DNA from: Burkholderiales bacterium 39-55-53
GTDB lineage: Bacteria; Pseudomonadota; Gammaproteobacteria; Burkholderiales; Burkholderiaceae_C
Length of the DNA stretch: 64,000 nt
Assembly: GCA_002282445.1 (NCBI GenBank)
Contig: NCJK01000004.1
Coordinates: 62,001 to 126,000, forward strand
Reading direction: 5' to 3'
In this document: one piece after another, positions 17,328 to 26,733 of the stretch
How the letters are laid out: each line of letters starts with the position of its first letter
How positions within the stretch are numbered: the stretch's first letter is position 1
Translations under genes and position numbers: made by a program
Notes under the pieces: model-generated
Seen by the model: the letters and a program-made list of their open reading frames with translations, nothing else
Told to the model about the DNA's origin: nothing
The model's database searches: none

Positions 17328-19403
17328 ATGCCGCGCATGTACGCATTGTTTGAAGAAGCTGGAAAATTCCAGACGGGCCGCATCCTCTCCGAAGCGGAAA
17401 GCTCGGCCCAAATCGAGCTGGAATCCGGCAAACGGGTCAAGGTCAAGGCTGCCAATTTGCTGCTCAAGTTTGAGAAGCCCTCGCCCGCCGACCTGATGCG
17501 TGATGCGCAGGCTTTGAGCGCCACCATCGAGCTTGACCTCGCATGGGAATTCGCCCCCGAAGACGAGTTTGGTTTTGCCGACCTCGCCCGCGAATACTTC
17601 AGCGCTCAAGCCACCCTGACTGAACAAACTGCAGCACTGTTTCGCTTGTACGAAGCGCCACATTACTTCCGCCGCGCTGGCAAAGGCCGATTCAAGAAAG
17701 CCTCTGCCGAGGTGATTGCACAAGCATTGGCTGGCATCGAAAAGAAAAAACAAATCCAAGCGCAAATTGAAAGCTGGGCGGCTGAATTGGGCCAAGGCAC
17801 TTGCCCTGCCCCGATTCAAACTCAGCTTTACAAAATCTTGTTCAAGCCAGACAAGAACGCGCCCGAATACAAAGCCGTGGTCGAAGCGGCACGCGCCACA
17901 CAAACTGCGCCACTGGCGTTGCTGCAAAAAGCAGGGGCCATCAATTCAGCCTACCAGTTCCACTGGCAGCGCTTTTTGTTTGACAACTTCCCCAAGGGCA
18001 CGGGTTTCCCCAACCTGCAAGCCCCAGCCATTGCAGACGAGTTGCCACTAGCCGAGGTGAAGGCGTATTCGATTGACGACTCGCAAACCACCGAGATAGA
18101 CGATGCCTTGTCTGTGCAAGGCTTGGGCACAGGCACGGTCACGCTGGGCATTCACATTGCTGCGCCTGCACTGGCACTAAAGCCCGGTGACGCAATTGAC
18201 CACTTGGGCCGCCAGCGTTTGTCTACGGTATACATGCCCGGCTACAAGATCACCATGCTGCCGGATGACGTGGTGCAAACCTACACCTTGCAAGAAGGAC
18301 GAGACTGCCCCGCCGTGTCGCTATACGCCACGTTTGACGAAGCCACGCTGGCCTTGCAAAACACCGAAACACGCGTGGAGCGTGTACCGATTGCCGCCAA
18401 CTTGCGCCACGACCAGCTTGATGCCATCGTCACTGAAGTTTGGCTGAACGAAGAGAGCTTCACACACGCCGCAGGCGTGGTGGAACCCGCCATGCCACGC
18501 GCGCAGCTGGCCTTCATGTTCCGCTTGGCCCAGCACCTCAAAGCCCAGCGCGAAGTGGTGCGCGGCAAGCCTGAAAACTTCAATCGCCCTGATTACAACT
18601 TCCGTTTGGTCGGCAACGACGGCGCTGAACCCAAAGGAAATGAACAGGTGCAGATCAGCATCCGTCAACGTGGCGCACCGTTGGATTTGATGGTGGCCGA
18701 AGCCATGATTTTGGCCAACAGCACTTGGGGCAATTGGATGGCCGAGCTGGGCGTGCCCGGCATCTACCGCAGCCAAGCCAGCTTGTTGCCCGGCGTCAAA
18801 GTGCGCATGGGCACCAAGGCGTTGCCACACGCTGGCATTGGCGTGCCTAGCTATGCGTGGAGCACCTCGCCCCTGCGCCGTTACACCGACTTGGTGAATC
18901 AATGGCAAATCATTGCCTGCGCCAAGCACGGCAGCACAGCGGCTTTGGCCGCGCCGTTCAAGCCCAAAGATGCCGAGCTGTTCTCGATCATCTCTGCATT
19001 CGATGGGGCCTATGGCGCTTACAACGCCTACCAAAACGGCATGGAGCGTTTCTGGACACTGCAGTACTTGAAGCAACACAACATCACCGAGCTCAGTGCC
19101 ACCGTGTTCAAAGCCTTCCCAGGCCAGCCACCCATGGCACGTGCTGATGACCTGCCTTTGGTCTTGCCCGTGTTTGGCGGTGGCGATTTACCGCGTGGCG
19201 CACGTGTGCAGATTCGTTTGAGCGATGTGGACGATATCAGTCTCGACATCAGCGGTCATTTGTTGCACATGCTGGAAGTCGATGCACCATCCAGCGCAGA
19301 AGAGACTGAAATGACAGACGATGAAGACGACAGCGCCGCAGGCCCCATCGCCTTGGCGATGGACGTGAACGAGGCACCCACGACGGAAGGAACGGCCGCG
19401 TGA
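17328..19403 (+). CDS. RNB-domain exoribonuclease (RNase II/R family)
   Basis: A roughly 691-residue protein with the RNB catalytic domain of 3'-to-5' exoribonucleases. The active-site aspartate cluster is visible in IDDSQTTEIDDALSV, and the substrate-clamp region in STSPLRRYTDLVNQWQ. An N-terminal small beta-barrel-like stretch precedes it (FQTGRILSEAESSAQIEL). A C-terminal S1-like region is poorly conserved. The start is uncertain among GTG 17313, ATG 17328 and ATG 17337; GGAG at 17315-17318 favours 17328. The stop overlaps the TonB-like start by one base. Confidence 0.9.
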   Translation: MPRMYALFEEAGKFQTGRILSEAESSAQIELESGKRVKVKAANLLLKFEKPSPADLMRDAQALSATIELDLAWEFAPEDEFGFADLAREYFSAQATLTEQTAALFRLYEAPHYFRRAGKGRFKKASAEVIAQALAGIEKKKQIQAQIESWAAELGQGTCPAPIQTQLYKILFKPDKNAPEYKAVVEAARATQTAPLALLQKAGAINSAYQFHWQRFLFDNFPKGTGFPNLQAPAIADELPLAEVKAYSIDDSQTTEIDDALSVQGLGTGTVTLGIHIAAPALALKPGDAIDHLGRQRLSTVYMPGYKITMLPDDVVQTYTLQEGRDCPAVSLYATFDEATLALQNTETRVERVPIAANLRHDQLDAIVTEVWLNEESFTHAAGVVEPAMPRAQLAFMFRLAQHLKAQREVVRGKPENFNRPDYNFRLVGNDGAEPKGNEQVQISIRQRGAPLDLMVAEAMILANSTWGNWMAELGVPGIYRSQASLLPGVKVRMGTKALPHAGIGVPSYAWSTSPLRRYTDLVNQWQIIACAKHGSTAALAAPFKPKDAELFSIISAFDGAYGAYNAYQNGMERFWTLQYLKQHNITELSATVFKAFPGQPPMARADDLPLVLPVFGGGDLPRGARVQIRLSDVDDISLDISGHLLHMLEVDAPSSAEETEMTDDEDDSAAGPIALAMDVNEAPTTEGTAA

Positions 19404-20275
19404 TGCTTTCGCGTTTGTCATGGCGCAATTGGTCAAGGCTGCAAAAGGCTTTGTTCATTTCTTTTGCAATTCACGGCGCACTGTTGACATTGCGCATTGC
19501 TGACCCTGAGCGCTTTGACCGACTCTTCAGCGATGCACCGCTGGATGTCATCTTGGTCAACACCCGCGCCAAAGCCGATGCACCAGACAAAGCCCAAGCC
19601 TTGGCGCAAACGCAATTGGCAGGTGGTGGCGAACTCAAAGATGGTCGCGCTGCCTCACCCTTGCCAACTGCAGCGACCACGTCTGTGGGCGAGATGACCG
19701 AATCCATGCAGCGTCAAGTCGCGCAAATGCGCAAAGAACAGTCGTTGCTGCTGGCGCAAGTGAAGAACCTCCTCGCACAGCTGCCGCCACCGCAGCCGCA
19801 AAAATCGAAAGCCGAACAAGAAGCCATTGAGCAAAAGCGCCGCCAACTGCTCAAGCTCTTGGCAGAGATTGAACAACGCATCAACCAAGACAACGCGCGC
19901 CCTCGCAAACACTATGTGAGCCCCGCCACCAAACAAGTGGCCTATGCGCTGTACTACGACACCCTGCGTCGCAAAATTGAAGACCGTGGCACGCGCTATT
20001 TCCCAGCCACCAGCGGCGGGCAAAAGCTCTACGGCGAATTGACCATGATCATCACCGTCAACACCGATGGCCGTGTACTCGCCACCGAAGTGGTGCAAAG
20101 CTCTGGACAAGCCGACCTTGACCGTCGCGCCCAAGCCATTGCCACTGCGGCGGGTCCTTTTGGTGAATTCACGGAAGACATGCGCAAGCAGGCCGACCAG
20201 CTGGCCGTGGTGTCGCGCTTCATCTTCAGCCGTGACAACACCTTGCAAACTAAAGGCGGCGAAGCCGCCAACTAG
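19403..20275 (+). CDS. TonB-like energy-transduction family protein
   Basis: A 290-residue protein with a short cytoplasmic N-terminus, one membrane anchor (LFISFAIHGALLTLRIA), a long Ala/Gln/Lys-rich coiled-coil-like periplasmic region (about residues 95-165) and a C-terminal TonB-type domain (YGELTMIITVNTDGRVLATEVVQSSGQADLDRRA). It could couple inner-membrane energy to an outer-membrane partner, but no exbB/exbD or TonB-dependent receptor is nearby, so a structural role is equally possible. The ATG at 19403 overlaps the preceding stop (TGATG). mtgA follows after 18 bases. Confidence 0.82.
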   Translation: MLSRLSWRNWSRLQKALFISFAIHGALLTLRIADPERFDRLFSDAPLDVILVNTRAKADAPDKAQALAQTQLAGGGELKDGRAASPLPTAATTSVGEMTESMQRQVAQMRKEQSLLLAQVKNLLAQLPPPQPQKSKAEQEAIEQKRRQLLKLLAEIEQRINQDNARPRKHYVSPATKQVAYALYYDTLRRKIEDRGTRYFPATSGGQKLYGELTMIITVNTDGRVLATEVVQSSGQADLDRRAQAIATAAGPFGEFTEDMRKQADQLAVVSRFIFSRDNTLQTKGGEAAN

Positions 20276-20293
20276 CCGTACCACTAGCTCCGC

Positions 20294-21028
20294 ATGAACA
20301 CCACACGCTTTCGTCCTTGGTTGCGCTGGTTGCTACTGGTTGGCGTGGCATGGCTTGGCTTGCAAGTTTTCTTCTTGGCACGCATTGCCGTCATGGCGCG
20401 TGTGGCACCAGAGTCCACCTCGTTTGAACGCTCTGAAGCTTGGCGCATCGTCAACACCAAAGACCGTTTGCGTTGGCGTCAAGACTGGGTGCCCTATTCG
20501 CAAATCTCCAACAACCTCAAACGCGCGGTGATTGCGTCTGAAGACGACATCTTTGCGCAACACGATGGTGTTCAATGGGATGCGATTGAGAAGGCATGGG
20601 CCAAAAACGCCAAAGCAGAGCTGCAAGCCAGCAAAAAAGCACAAGGCAAAGCCACACCCAAAGTGGTGGGCGGCTCCACCATCACACAGCAGCTGGCGAA
20701 AAACTTATTTCTCTCCGGCGAGCGCACCTTCATCCGCAAGGGCCAAGAGTTTGTGCTGACCTTGATGCTCGAAGGTATTTTGGGTAAACAGCGCATCCTT
20801 GAGATTTACCTCAACCATGTGGAATGGGGTGAAGGCATTTTTGGGGCAGAAGCTGCCGCACAACATTACTTTCAAAAGCCTGCTTCGCAGCTCACACCGT
20901 GGGAAGCTGGCCGCTTAGCAGTGATGTTGCCACGACCCAAGCACTACCAAAAGTTCCCGCAGTCTGAATATCTTTCAGGCCGCACCGAAATTATTCTGAT
21001 GCGCATGGGTAGCGCTCAACTGCCGTAA
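20294..21028 (+). CDS. mtgA: Monofunctional biosynthetic peptidoglycan transglycosylase
   Basis: A 244-residue inner-membrane GT51 enzyme that polymerises lipid II without transpeptidation. An N-terminal membrane anchor (WLLLVGVAWLGLQVFFL-like) precedes the GT51 motifs: EDDIFAQHDGVQWDAIEKAW with the catalytic Glu, GGSTITQQLAKNLFLSGERT, RKGQEFVLTLMLE and the downstream ILEIYLNHVEWGEGIFGAEAAA. Length is normal. Its TAA is immediately followed by the ruvC ATG. Confidence 0.95.
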   Translation: MNTTRFRPWLRWLLLVGVAWLGLQVFFLARIAVMARVAPESTSFERSEAWRIVNTKDRLRWRQDWVPYSQISNNLKRAVIASEDDIFAQHDGVQWDAIEKAWAKNAKAELQASKKAQGKATPKVVGGSTITQQLAKNLFLSGERTFIRKGQEFVLTLMLEGILGKQRILEIYLNHVEWGEGIFGAEAAAQHYFQKPASQLTPWEAGRLAVMLPRPKHYQKFPQSEYLSGRTEIILMRMGSAQLP

Positions 21029-21577
21029 ATGCGCATTCTTGGCATTGACCCCGGACTTCGCACCACCGGCTTTGGCGTGGTGGAAAAGCACGGCAGCCAA
21101 CTGCTGTACGTAGCCAGCGGGACCATCAAGACAAACAAAGAAGCGCAAGGCAACCTGGCCGAACGCTTGAAGGTGTTGTTTGAGGGCATTCACGAGGTCG
21201 TGGACCGCTACAAGCCAGAGACCTCGGCGGTGGAGATTGTGTTTGTCAACGTCAACCCACAAGCCACCTTGCTGCTGGGTCAAGCCCGTGGGGCCTGCAT
21301 CACCGCCTTGGCCACCTGCAATTTACCCGTGGCTGAGTACACCGCTTTGCAAATGAAGCAAGCCGTTGCAGGACACGGTTTGGCGAAAAAAGAACAAGTG
21401 CAAGAAATGGTGAAACGCTTGCTCAATCTGCCAGGCTTACCTGGGCCAGATGCTGCAGATGCCTTGGGCATTGCCATCACCCATGCACATGCAGGTCAAT
21501 CCATGGCTAAGCTCGCAGCAGCAACTGAGTTACAACGCAGCACCAGTGGCATGTACAAAGGTGGGCGTAGTCGCTGA
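21029..21577 (+). CDS. ruvC: Holliday junction resolvase RuvC
   Basis: A 182-residue endonuclease that resolves Holliday junctions with RuvAB. The catalytic acidic residues are in place: Asp in [17 protein letters not shown], Glu in [14 protein letters not shown], and Asp residues in [16 protein letters not shown]. The ATG abuts the mtgA stop with no gap. ruvA and ruvB are not in the window. It converges with the histidine kinase gene four bases away. Confidence 0.96.
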   Translation: MRILGIDPGLRTTGFGVVEKHGSQLLYVASGTIKTNKEAQGNLAERLKVLFEGIHEVVDRYKPETSAVEIVFVNVNPQATLLLGQARGACITALATCNLPVAEYTALQMKQAVAGHGLAKKEQVQEMVKRLLNLPGLPGPDAADALGIAITHAHAGQSMAKLAAATELQRSTSGMYKGGRSR

Positions 21578-21581
21578 GTCT

Positions 21582-22985
21582 TCAGCTATTGTCAGCAGGG
21601 AGATTCAACTCCACCAACGCACCGCCGTCCTTGGCGTTTGTAATCGCCAGAGTGCCGCTGTGTTTCTCGGCAATCGATTGGGAAATCGATAAGCCCACAC
21701 CCAAACCATCGCTCTTGGTTGTCACGAATGGCATGCCGATGTTTAGCCTCATCGATTCATCTAAGCCGGGCCCTGTGTCGCGCACCCTCACAACGACGCG
21801 ATCACCTTGTTTGCCGACTGACACAAAGATTTTGCGTATCTGCGAATGAGACATCGCCTGAATGGCGTTGCGGTAGACATTCAATAAGATTTGCGACAAC
21901 TGAACTTTGTCACCCATCACGACACTCTCTTCGTCTTCAAAATCCCATTCAAATTTGATGTGGTTTTTCCGAATGTCATGCGTCAACAGATGCTGGACAT
22001 CTTGCACCAACATCTTCAAATTAATTTTTTCAAACGCATCCTGCGATGGGCGAATGAAGTTTCGAATGCGGTCTACCAATTCCCTTGTCCTGTTGGCATT
22101 GGTTTCAATGCCTTGAATGGCTTCTTTCAATGCATTGGAATTGTGTGGCTCTGCGGCCAACGTTTCCTTCGCAGAATACGCATCCATCAAAATCGCGGTC
22201 AAAGGCTGACTGAACTCATGCGCAAATGAATACGACATCATGCCTAAGGTGCGTTGACGCTCTAACTGTGCCACTTGCTCCCCCAGTCGAAAGCTCTCTT
22301 CTTGGCGCACTCGCTCTGTAATTGCAGCCATTTCTCGTTTCGCAGAGCGCTCAATGAACACACCCACAAATGCGAAGCTGCCCATGACAGAGACCAAAAC
22401 ACCACTAAAGATAACTAAGAAACTGTCAACGCCTTGCGCTGTCGCATCTGGCTCTGTGTAACCAAAAGCAATTCGCATGATCCTGACGCACAAAACCAAC
22501 GCACCTCCGGTGTACATCCAGGCCAGGACTTGCGCATTTCTCAGCTCATAGGTCTTGTAAATTTGCCTTGCCAAATAGGCAATGTAAGCAAATGCACCCG
22601 CAAAAAAGATCAACGCCCAACCAAATCTCAAATGCGAATTTTGCAATCCCAACCTGAAGTATTCGAACACCAACAACCACAACACAACCACGAATACCAT
22701 GGCTTTCGCGGGAATAGGCTGACGTAAAACCAAGCGCAGGCCTACCACTTGCATTGATACTGCGAACCAAGTCAAACCATTCGCAACGGTGTAGGACACC
22801 CAGGTGGGGATCACGGGTCTTAAGCCAACCAACATCAAGCCAATGGCAAACAGCTCACCGCCAACACACCACCAAATAACGGCCCTTGACCTTTGCTTGT
22901 TCAACGCGATCCAAATCGCGATTGGCATCAACACGTAAATGAAGCTGAGGAAGAGATAGACCGTTGGAATATGAATCATGTTCAC
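21582..22985 (-). CDS. Orphan membrane sensor histidine kinase
   Basis: A 467-residue kinase. The first 215 residues or so hold about six membrane helices (e.g. YLFLSFIYVLMPIAIWIAL, FAIGLMLVGL). A short coiled coil (about 215-245) follows, then the phospho-acceptor helix SYSFAHEFSQPLTAIL and an HATPase domain with N-box (LLNVYRNAIQAM), G1 (VRDTGPGLD) and G2 (GLGVGLSIS) motifs. All catalytic residues look intact. No HAMP or large periplasmic domain is seen, so it may sense a signal within the membrane. No response-regulator gene adjoins it. It lies between lpxC and ruvC, convergent with ruvC. Confidence 0.88.
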   Translation of the reverse strand: MNMIHIPTVYLFLSFIYVLMPIAIWIALNKQRSRAVIWWCVGGELFAIGLMLVGLRPVIPTWVSYTVANGLTWFAVSMQVVGLRLVLRQPIPAKAMVFVVVLWLLVFEYFRLGLQNSHLRFGWALIFFAGAFAYIAYLARQIYKTYELRNAQVLAWMYTGGALVLCVRIMRIAFGYTEPDATAQGVDSFLVIFSGVLVSVMGSFAFVGVFIERSAKREMAAITERVRQEESFRLGEQVAQLERQRTLGMMSYSFAHEFSQPLTAILMDAYSAKETLAAEPHNSNALKEAIQGIETNANRTRELVDRIRNFIRPSQDAFEKINLKMLVQDVQHLLTHDIRKNHIKFEWDFEDEESVVMGDKVQLSQILLNVYRNAIQAMSHSQIRKIFVSVGKQGDRVVVRVRDTGPGLDESMRLNIGMPFVTTKSDGLGVGLSISQSIAEKHSGTLAITNAKDGGALVELNLPADNS

Positions 22986-23031
22986 CCTATATGCGGTCTC
23001 GCCAACGAGGCGATCTACAAGTCAATATGGC

Positions 23032-23955
23032 TTACCAAGCCGGTGCTAACTGCGCCAATCCTGGGGGTGCTTTGCGCGCATCGTCAAACGTGACAACCTC
23101 GTAGGCATCAGGCTGACTCAGCAACTCACGCAACAACATGTTATTCATCGCGTGACCTGAGCGGAAAGCTACATACGAAGCCAGCAAAGGCTTGCCAATC
23201 AAATACAAGTCACCCATGGCGTCGAGAATTTTGTGCTTAACAAATTCATCGTCGTAGCGCAAACCATCGCTGTTCAAGACCTTGTAGTCATCCATCACGA
23301 TGGCGTTGTCGAGTCCGCCGCCCAAGGCAAGGCCGTTGGCACGCAACATTTCCACATCACGTGTGAAGCCAAATGTGCGTGCGCGTGCAATGTCACGGGT
23401 GTACACATCCGTGTCCATGTCGAACACCACGCTTTGCCCTGTGGAGTCCACCGCAGGATGACGGAAGTCAATTTCAAAACTGAGCTTGTAGCCGTGGTGC
23501 GGATCAAGCCGAGCCCACTTGACGTTCACGCCCTCGCCTTCACGCACTTCCACCGTTTTCAACACACGGATGAAATGCTTGGGCGCGTTTTGCTCCACGA
23601 TGCCCGCGCTTTGCAGCAAGAACACAAATGACGAAGCTGAGCCATCAAGAATCGGCACTTCTTCTGCCGTGATATCGATGTAGAGGTTATCAATGCCAAG
23701 CCCTGCGCAGGCCGACATCAAATGCTCTACCGTGAACACCTTCGCCCCACCGTTGGAGATGGTCGACGCCAAGCGCGTATCCGTCACCGCCGTGGCGGTG
23801 ATGGGAATATCGACTGGCTGCGCCAAATCCACCCGACGGAACACGATGCCCGTGTCGGGTTGCGCGGGGCGCAGTGTCAGCTCCACGCGTTGACCGCTGT
23901 GAAGACCAACACCCACTGCCTTGGTGAGAGATTGAAGGGTTCTTTGTTTAAGCAC
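23032..23955 (-). CDS. lpxC: UDP-3-O-acyl-N-acetylglucosamine deacetylase
   Basis: A 307-residue zinc enzyme that catalyses the committed step of lipid A synthesis. It begins [21 protein letters not shown] and has the zinc-ligand histidines in [15 protein letters not shown] and in the [14 protein letters not shown] and [12 protein letters not shown] segments. Normal length. It follows ftsZ by 67 bases at the distal end of the dcw cluster, as in many gamma- and betaproteobacteria. A 12-bp hairpin lies in that gap. Confidence 0.97.
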   Translation of the reverse strand: MLKQRTLQSLTKAVGVGLHSGQRVELTLRPAQPDTGIVFRRVDLAQPVDIPITATAVTDTRLASTISNGGAKVFTVEHLMSACAGLGIDNLYIDITAEEVPILDGSASSFVFLLQSAGIVEQNAPKHFIRVLKTVEVREGEGVNVKWARLDPHHGYKLSFEIDFRHPAVDSTGQSVVFDMDTDVYTRDIARARTFGFTRDVEMLRANGLALGGGLDNAIVMDDYKVLNSDGLRYDDEFVKHKILDAMGDLYLIGKPLLASYVAFRSGHAMNNMLLRELLSQPDAYEVVTFDDARKAPPGLAQLAPAW

Positions 23956-23967
23956 AGTGAGATTTTA

Positions 23968-23995
23968 GTGAATCCCCTACAAATAGGTGATTCAC
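23968..23995 (-). repeat. Hairpin between ftsZ and lpxC
   Basis: Arms 23968-23979 and 23984-23995 pair with one mismatch over 12 bases around a four-base loop (GTGAATCACCTA on the minus strand). No clear T-run follows, so it may be a weak terminator, a processing barrier or an operator for lpxC. Confidence 0.5.
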
Positions 23996-24022
23996 TTACT
24001 TAATCGCAGTGATTAATGAATC

Positions 24023-25285
24023 TCAATCCGCTTGCTTGCGCAAGAAGGCTGGGATTTCGTAGTCGTCCATTCCGCCAGAAGACAAGGCATCCACCTTGGC
24101 TGCCGCAGAGGTACGGTTGTTACGGAACACCGCAGGCGATGTCATGGCATCGTAGTTAGGCTGAGCAGCTGTTGAGCCCACGCCAAAACCAGCAGCCAAG
24201 CCAGCCAAACCGGCTGAAGCAGCAGCCAACACACCGGCAGGCGATGCGTTGTTGGCCTGTGTGGTGGGGAAGCCCACACCGTCAGTACCTGTGCGTAACA
24301 CTTGCAACTGAGGCGCTGCGCGGCGGCTACCTGCCAAACCTGTGGCCACCACGGTGACGCGAATTTGGTCGCCCAAGTTTTCGTCGTAAGCCGTACCGTA
24401 AATCACGTGTGCATCTGGCGACGCAAACTTGCGAATGGTGTTCATGGCTTCGCGAGACTCTGACAGCTTCAGGCCGCCCTTGGCTGCGGTGATCAACACC
24501 AACACGCCCTTGGCACCTGACATGTCCACACCTTCGAGCAATGGGCAAGCCACCGCTTGTTCAGCGGCGATGCGTGCACGGTCTGGACCGCTGGCAGCAG
24601 CCGTACCCATCATGGCCTTGCCGGTTTCGCTCATCACGGTGCGCACGTCTTCAAAGTCGACGTTCACCAAAGCTTCCACGTTGATGATCTCGGCAATACC
24701 GCCGACTGAGTTCTTCAACACGTCGTTGGCAAATGCAAAGGCTTGGTCTTGGCTGGCATCTTCGCCCAACACGTCCATCAGCTTTTCGTTCAACACCACG
24801 ATCAATGAGTCAACGTTGGCTTCGAGTTCGGCCAAACCTGTCTCGGCGTTGTTCATGCGACGGCTGCCTTCGAATTCGAAAGGCTTGGTCACCACGCCCA
24901 CGGTCAAGATGCCCATCTCACGTGCCACGCGAGCCACCACAGGTGCAGCACCTGTTCCTGTACCGCCGCCCATACCGGCTGTGACGAACAACATATTGGT
25001 GCCTTCCAGCGCCAAACGGATGTCGTCAATCGCAGCCTCAGCAGCTTCACGGCCGCGCTCTGGCTTGCTACCAGCGCCCAGGCCTGTAGAGCCGAGTTGA
25101 ATCACTTTGTGCGCATTGCTCACGCGCAAGGCTTGTGCGTCGGTGTTCGCTGTGACGAACTCGACGCCTTGAACGCCAGAGCTGATCATGTGTTCGACAG
25201 CGTTACCGCCGCCGCCACCCACGCCAATGACTTTAATTTGGGTGCCTGAGTTGAATGCTTCAACTTCGATCATTTCGATGCTCAT
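24023..25285 (-). CDS. ftsZ: Cell division protein FtsZ
   Basis: A 420-residue tubulin-like GTPase that forms the Z-ring. It has the tubulin signature GGGTGTG at residues 106-112, NTDAQAL near residue 47, the catalytic T7-loop region (VNVDFEDVRTVM), a variable Ala-rich linker (about 320-400), and the conserved C-terminal peptide DDYEIPAFLRKQAD that binds FtsA and ZipA. The ATG at 25285 has an AGGAG site. A 17-codon reading frame ends just ahead of it (25296). Confidence 0.98.
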   Translation of the reverse strand: MSIEMIEVEAFNSGTQIKVIGVGGGGGNAVEHMISSGVQGVEFVTANTDAQALRVSNAHKVIQLGSTGLGAGSKPERGREAAEAAIDDIRLALEGTNMLFVTAGMGGGTGTGAAPVVARVAREMGILTVGVVTKPFEFEGSRRMNNAETGLAELEANVDSLIVVLNEKLMDVLGEDASQDQAFAFANDVLKNSVGGIAEIINVEALVNVDFEDVRTVMSETGKAMMGTAAASGPDRARIAAEQAVACPLLEGVDMSGAKGVLVLITAAKGGLKLSESREAMNTIRKFASPDAHVIYGTAYDENLGDQIRVTVVATGLAGSRRAAPQLQVLRTGTDGVGFPTTQANNASPAGVLAAASAGLAGLAAGFGVGSTAAQPNYDAMTSPAVFRNNRTSAAAKVDALSSGGMDDYEIPAFLRKQAD

Positions 25286-25295
25286 GTTGTTTCTC

Positions 25296-25349
25296 CTAAT
25301 CTAAAAATTTGCAGTTGCCTAAGTAGTTTGTTTTTTGCTTTTGGTTCAT
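25296..25349 (-). CDS. Possible 17-codon upstream ORF in the ftsZ leader
   Basis: ATG at 25349 to TAG at 25296-25298, encoding MNQKQKTNYLGNCKFLD. An AGAAGGAG ribosome-binding site lies four bases upstream, and the stop overlaps the AGGAG of ftsZ (TAGGAG), so terminating ribosomes would be delivered to the ftsZ start. The AAGGAG sits inside a hairpin (25350-25375). The peptide resembles nothing known to me; the frame may be chance. Confidence 0.35.
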   Translation of the reverse strand: MNQKQKTNYLGNCKFLD

Positions 25350-25433
25350 CGCGCTCCTTCTATGAGGGGGGCGCGTTGGCGGCACAGTATCGACATCGTC
25401 GATGCCTGTGCGGTCGTTGCGGCGGGCTGCCGC
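25350..25433. repeat. Three short hairpins in the ftsA-ftsZ gap
   Basis: CGCGCTCC (25350-25357) with GGGGCGCG (25368-25375); GCACAG (25382-25387) with CTGTGC (25406-25411), enclosing ATCGAC/GTCGAT; and GCGGC (25419-25423) with GCCGC (25429-25433). They fill most of the 181-base gap ahead of ftsZ. No T-run is visible, so they look like leader structure or protein-binding sites rather than terminators. Confidence 0.45.
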
Positions 25434-25466
25434 GTGCGAGGTAAAGCAAGGTGTGAGGAATCATGT

Positions 25467-26696
25467 TTAGAAGTTCCCCACAAACCAGTTTTTGATACTG
25501 TCCATCAACGAATTGACGGAACCACTCTTTTGTGAAACTTTGAAGCCGCGTTGGCGGTCCACACCAGCCTCAGCCAGCAAACCCATCACCGTGGCCGCAC
25601 GGGGCTGCGCCACCATGTCTGCCAAGGCGCTGTTGTATTGCGGTACACCGCGGCGAACAGGCTTCAAGAAAATGTCTTCGCCCAACTCGACCATGCCCGG
25701 CATGACCGCGCTGCCGCCTGTGAGCACGATGCCAGACGACAAGACTTCTTCGTAGCCAGAGTCACGAATCACTTGCTGCACGAGCGAGAAAATTTCTTCC
25801 ACACGTGGCTCAATCACACCGGCCAAGGCTTGACGGCTCAACATGCGTGGTGTGCGGTCACCGAGGCCCGGCACTTCCACTTGAATGTCTGGGTCGGCCA
25901 ACAGCTGTTTGGCGTAGCCTGATTCGATCTTGATTTCTTCCGCATCTTTGGTCGGCGTGCGCAATGCCATCGCGATGTCGCTGGTGATCAAGTCGCCCGC
26001 GATTGGGATGACCGCTGTGTGACGAATCGCACCGTTGGTGAAGATGGCCACATCGGTCGTGCCTGCACCAATATCCACCAAGGCCACGCCGAGCTCTCGC
26101 TCGTCATCGGTCAAGACCGACATGCTCGATGCCAAGGGGTTGAGCATCAAACGGTCCACATCCAAGCCGCAACGTCGCACACACTTGATGATGTTTTCCG
26201 CCGCGCTTTGTGCGCCAGTGACGATGTGCACTTTGGATTCCAAGCGGATGCCGCTCATGCCAATGGGCTCGCGCACGTCTTGACCGTCGATCACAAACTC
26301 TTGTGGCTGCACCAACAACAAACGTTGATCGGTCGAAATGTTGATGGCTTTGGCTGTTTCCACCACGCGCGCCACATCGGCCGCCGTGACTTCTTTGTCT
26401 TTCACCGCCACCATGCCGGTGGAGTTGATGCCGCGAATATGGCTGCCAGTGATACCGGTGTAGACATTGGTGATTTTGCAATCTGCCATGAACTCGGCTT
26501 CTTTCAGCGCCTGCTGAATGCTTTGCACTGTCGCGTCGATGTTGACCACCACGCCACGTTTCAAACCATTGCTGGGTGCCACACCGAGGCCTGCGAGCTT
26601 GAGCTCACCATCGGGCAACACCTCGGCCACGACCACCATGACCTTGGCTGTGCCAATGTCTAAGCCGACCACCAGTTCTTTGTAATCTTTTGCCAT
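25467..26696 (-). CDS. ftsA: Cell division protein FtsA
   Basis: A 409-residue actin-like ATPase that tethers FtsZ to the membrane. The phosphate-binding segment LVVGLDIGTAKVMVVVAEV opens the protein; the 1C domain follows, and the ATPase motifs VDIGAGTTDVAIF and GIVLTGGSAVMPGM are clear. The C-terminal amphipathic targeting helix (SLMDSIKNWFVGNF) is present. It lies 37 bases after ftsQ and 181 bases before ftsZ. Confidence 0.97.
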   Translation of the reverse strand: MAKDYKELVVGLDIGTAKVMVVVAEVLPDGELKLAGLGVAPSNGLKRGVVVNIDATVQSIQQALKEAEFMADCKITNVYTGITGSHIRGINSTGMVAVKDKEVTAADVARVVETAKAINISTDQRLLLVQPQEFVIDGQDVREPIGMSGIRLESKVHIVTGAQSAAENIIKCVRRCGLDVDRLMLNPLASSMSVLTDDERELGVALVDIGAGTTDVAIFTNGAIRHTAVIPIAGDLITSDIAMALRTPTKDAEEIKIESGYAKQLLADPDIQVEVPGLGDRTPRMLSRQALAGVIEPRVEEIFSLVQQVIRDSGYEEVLSSGIVLTGGSAVMPGMVELGEDIFLKPVRRGVPQYNSALADMVAQPRAATVMGLLAEAGVDRQRGFKVSQKSGSVNSLMDSIKNWFVGNF

Positions 26697-26733
26697 AACA
26701 GCCTCGTTCTTTCTCTACTTCTCTCTGTGCTCG

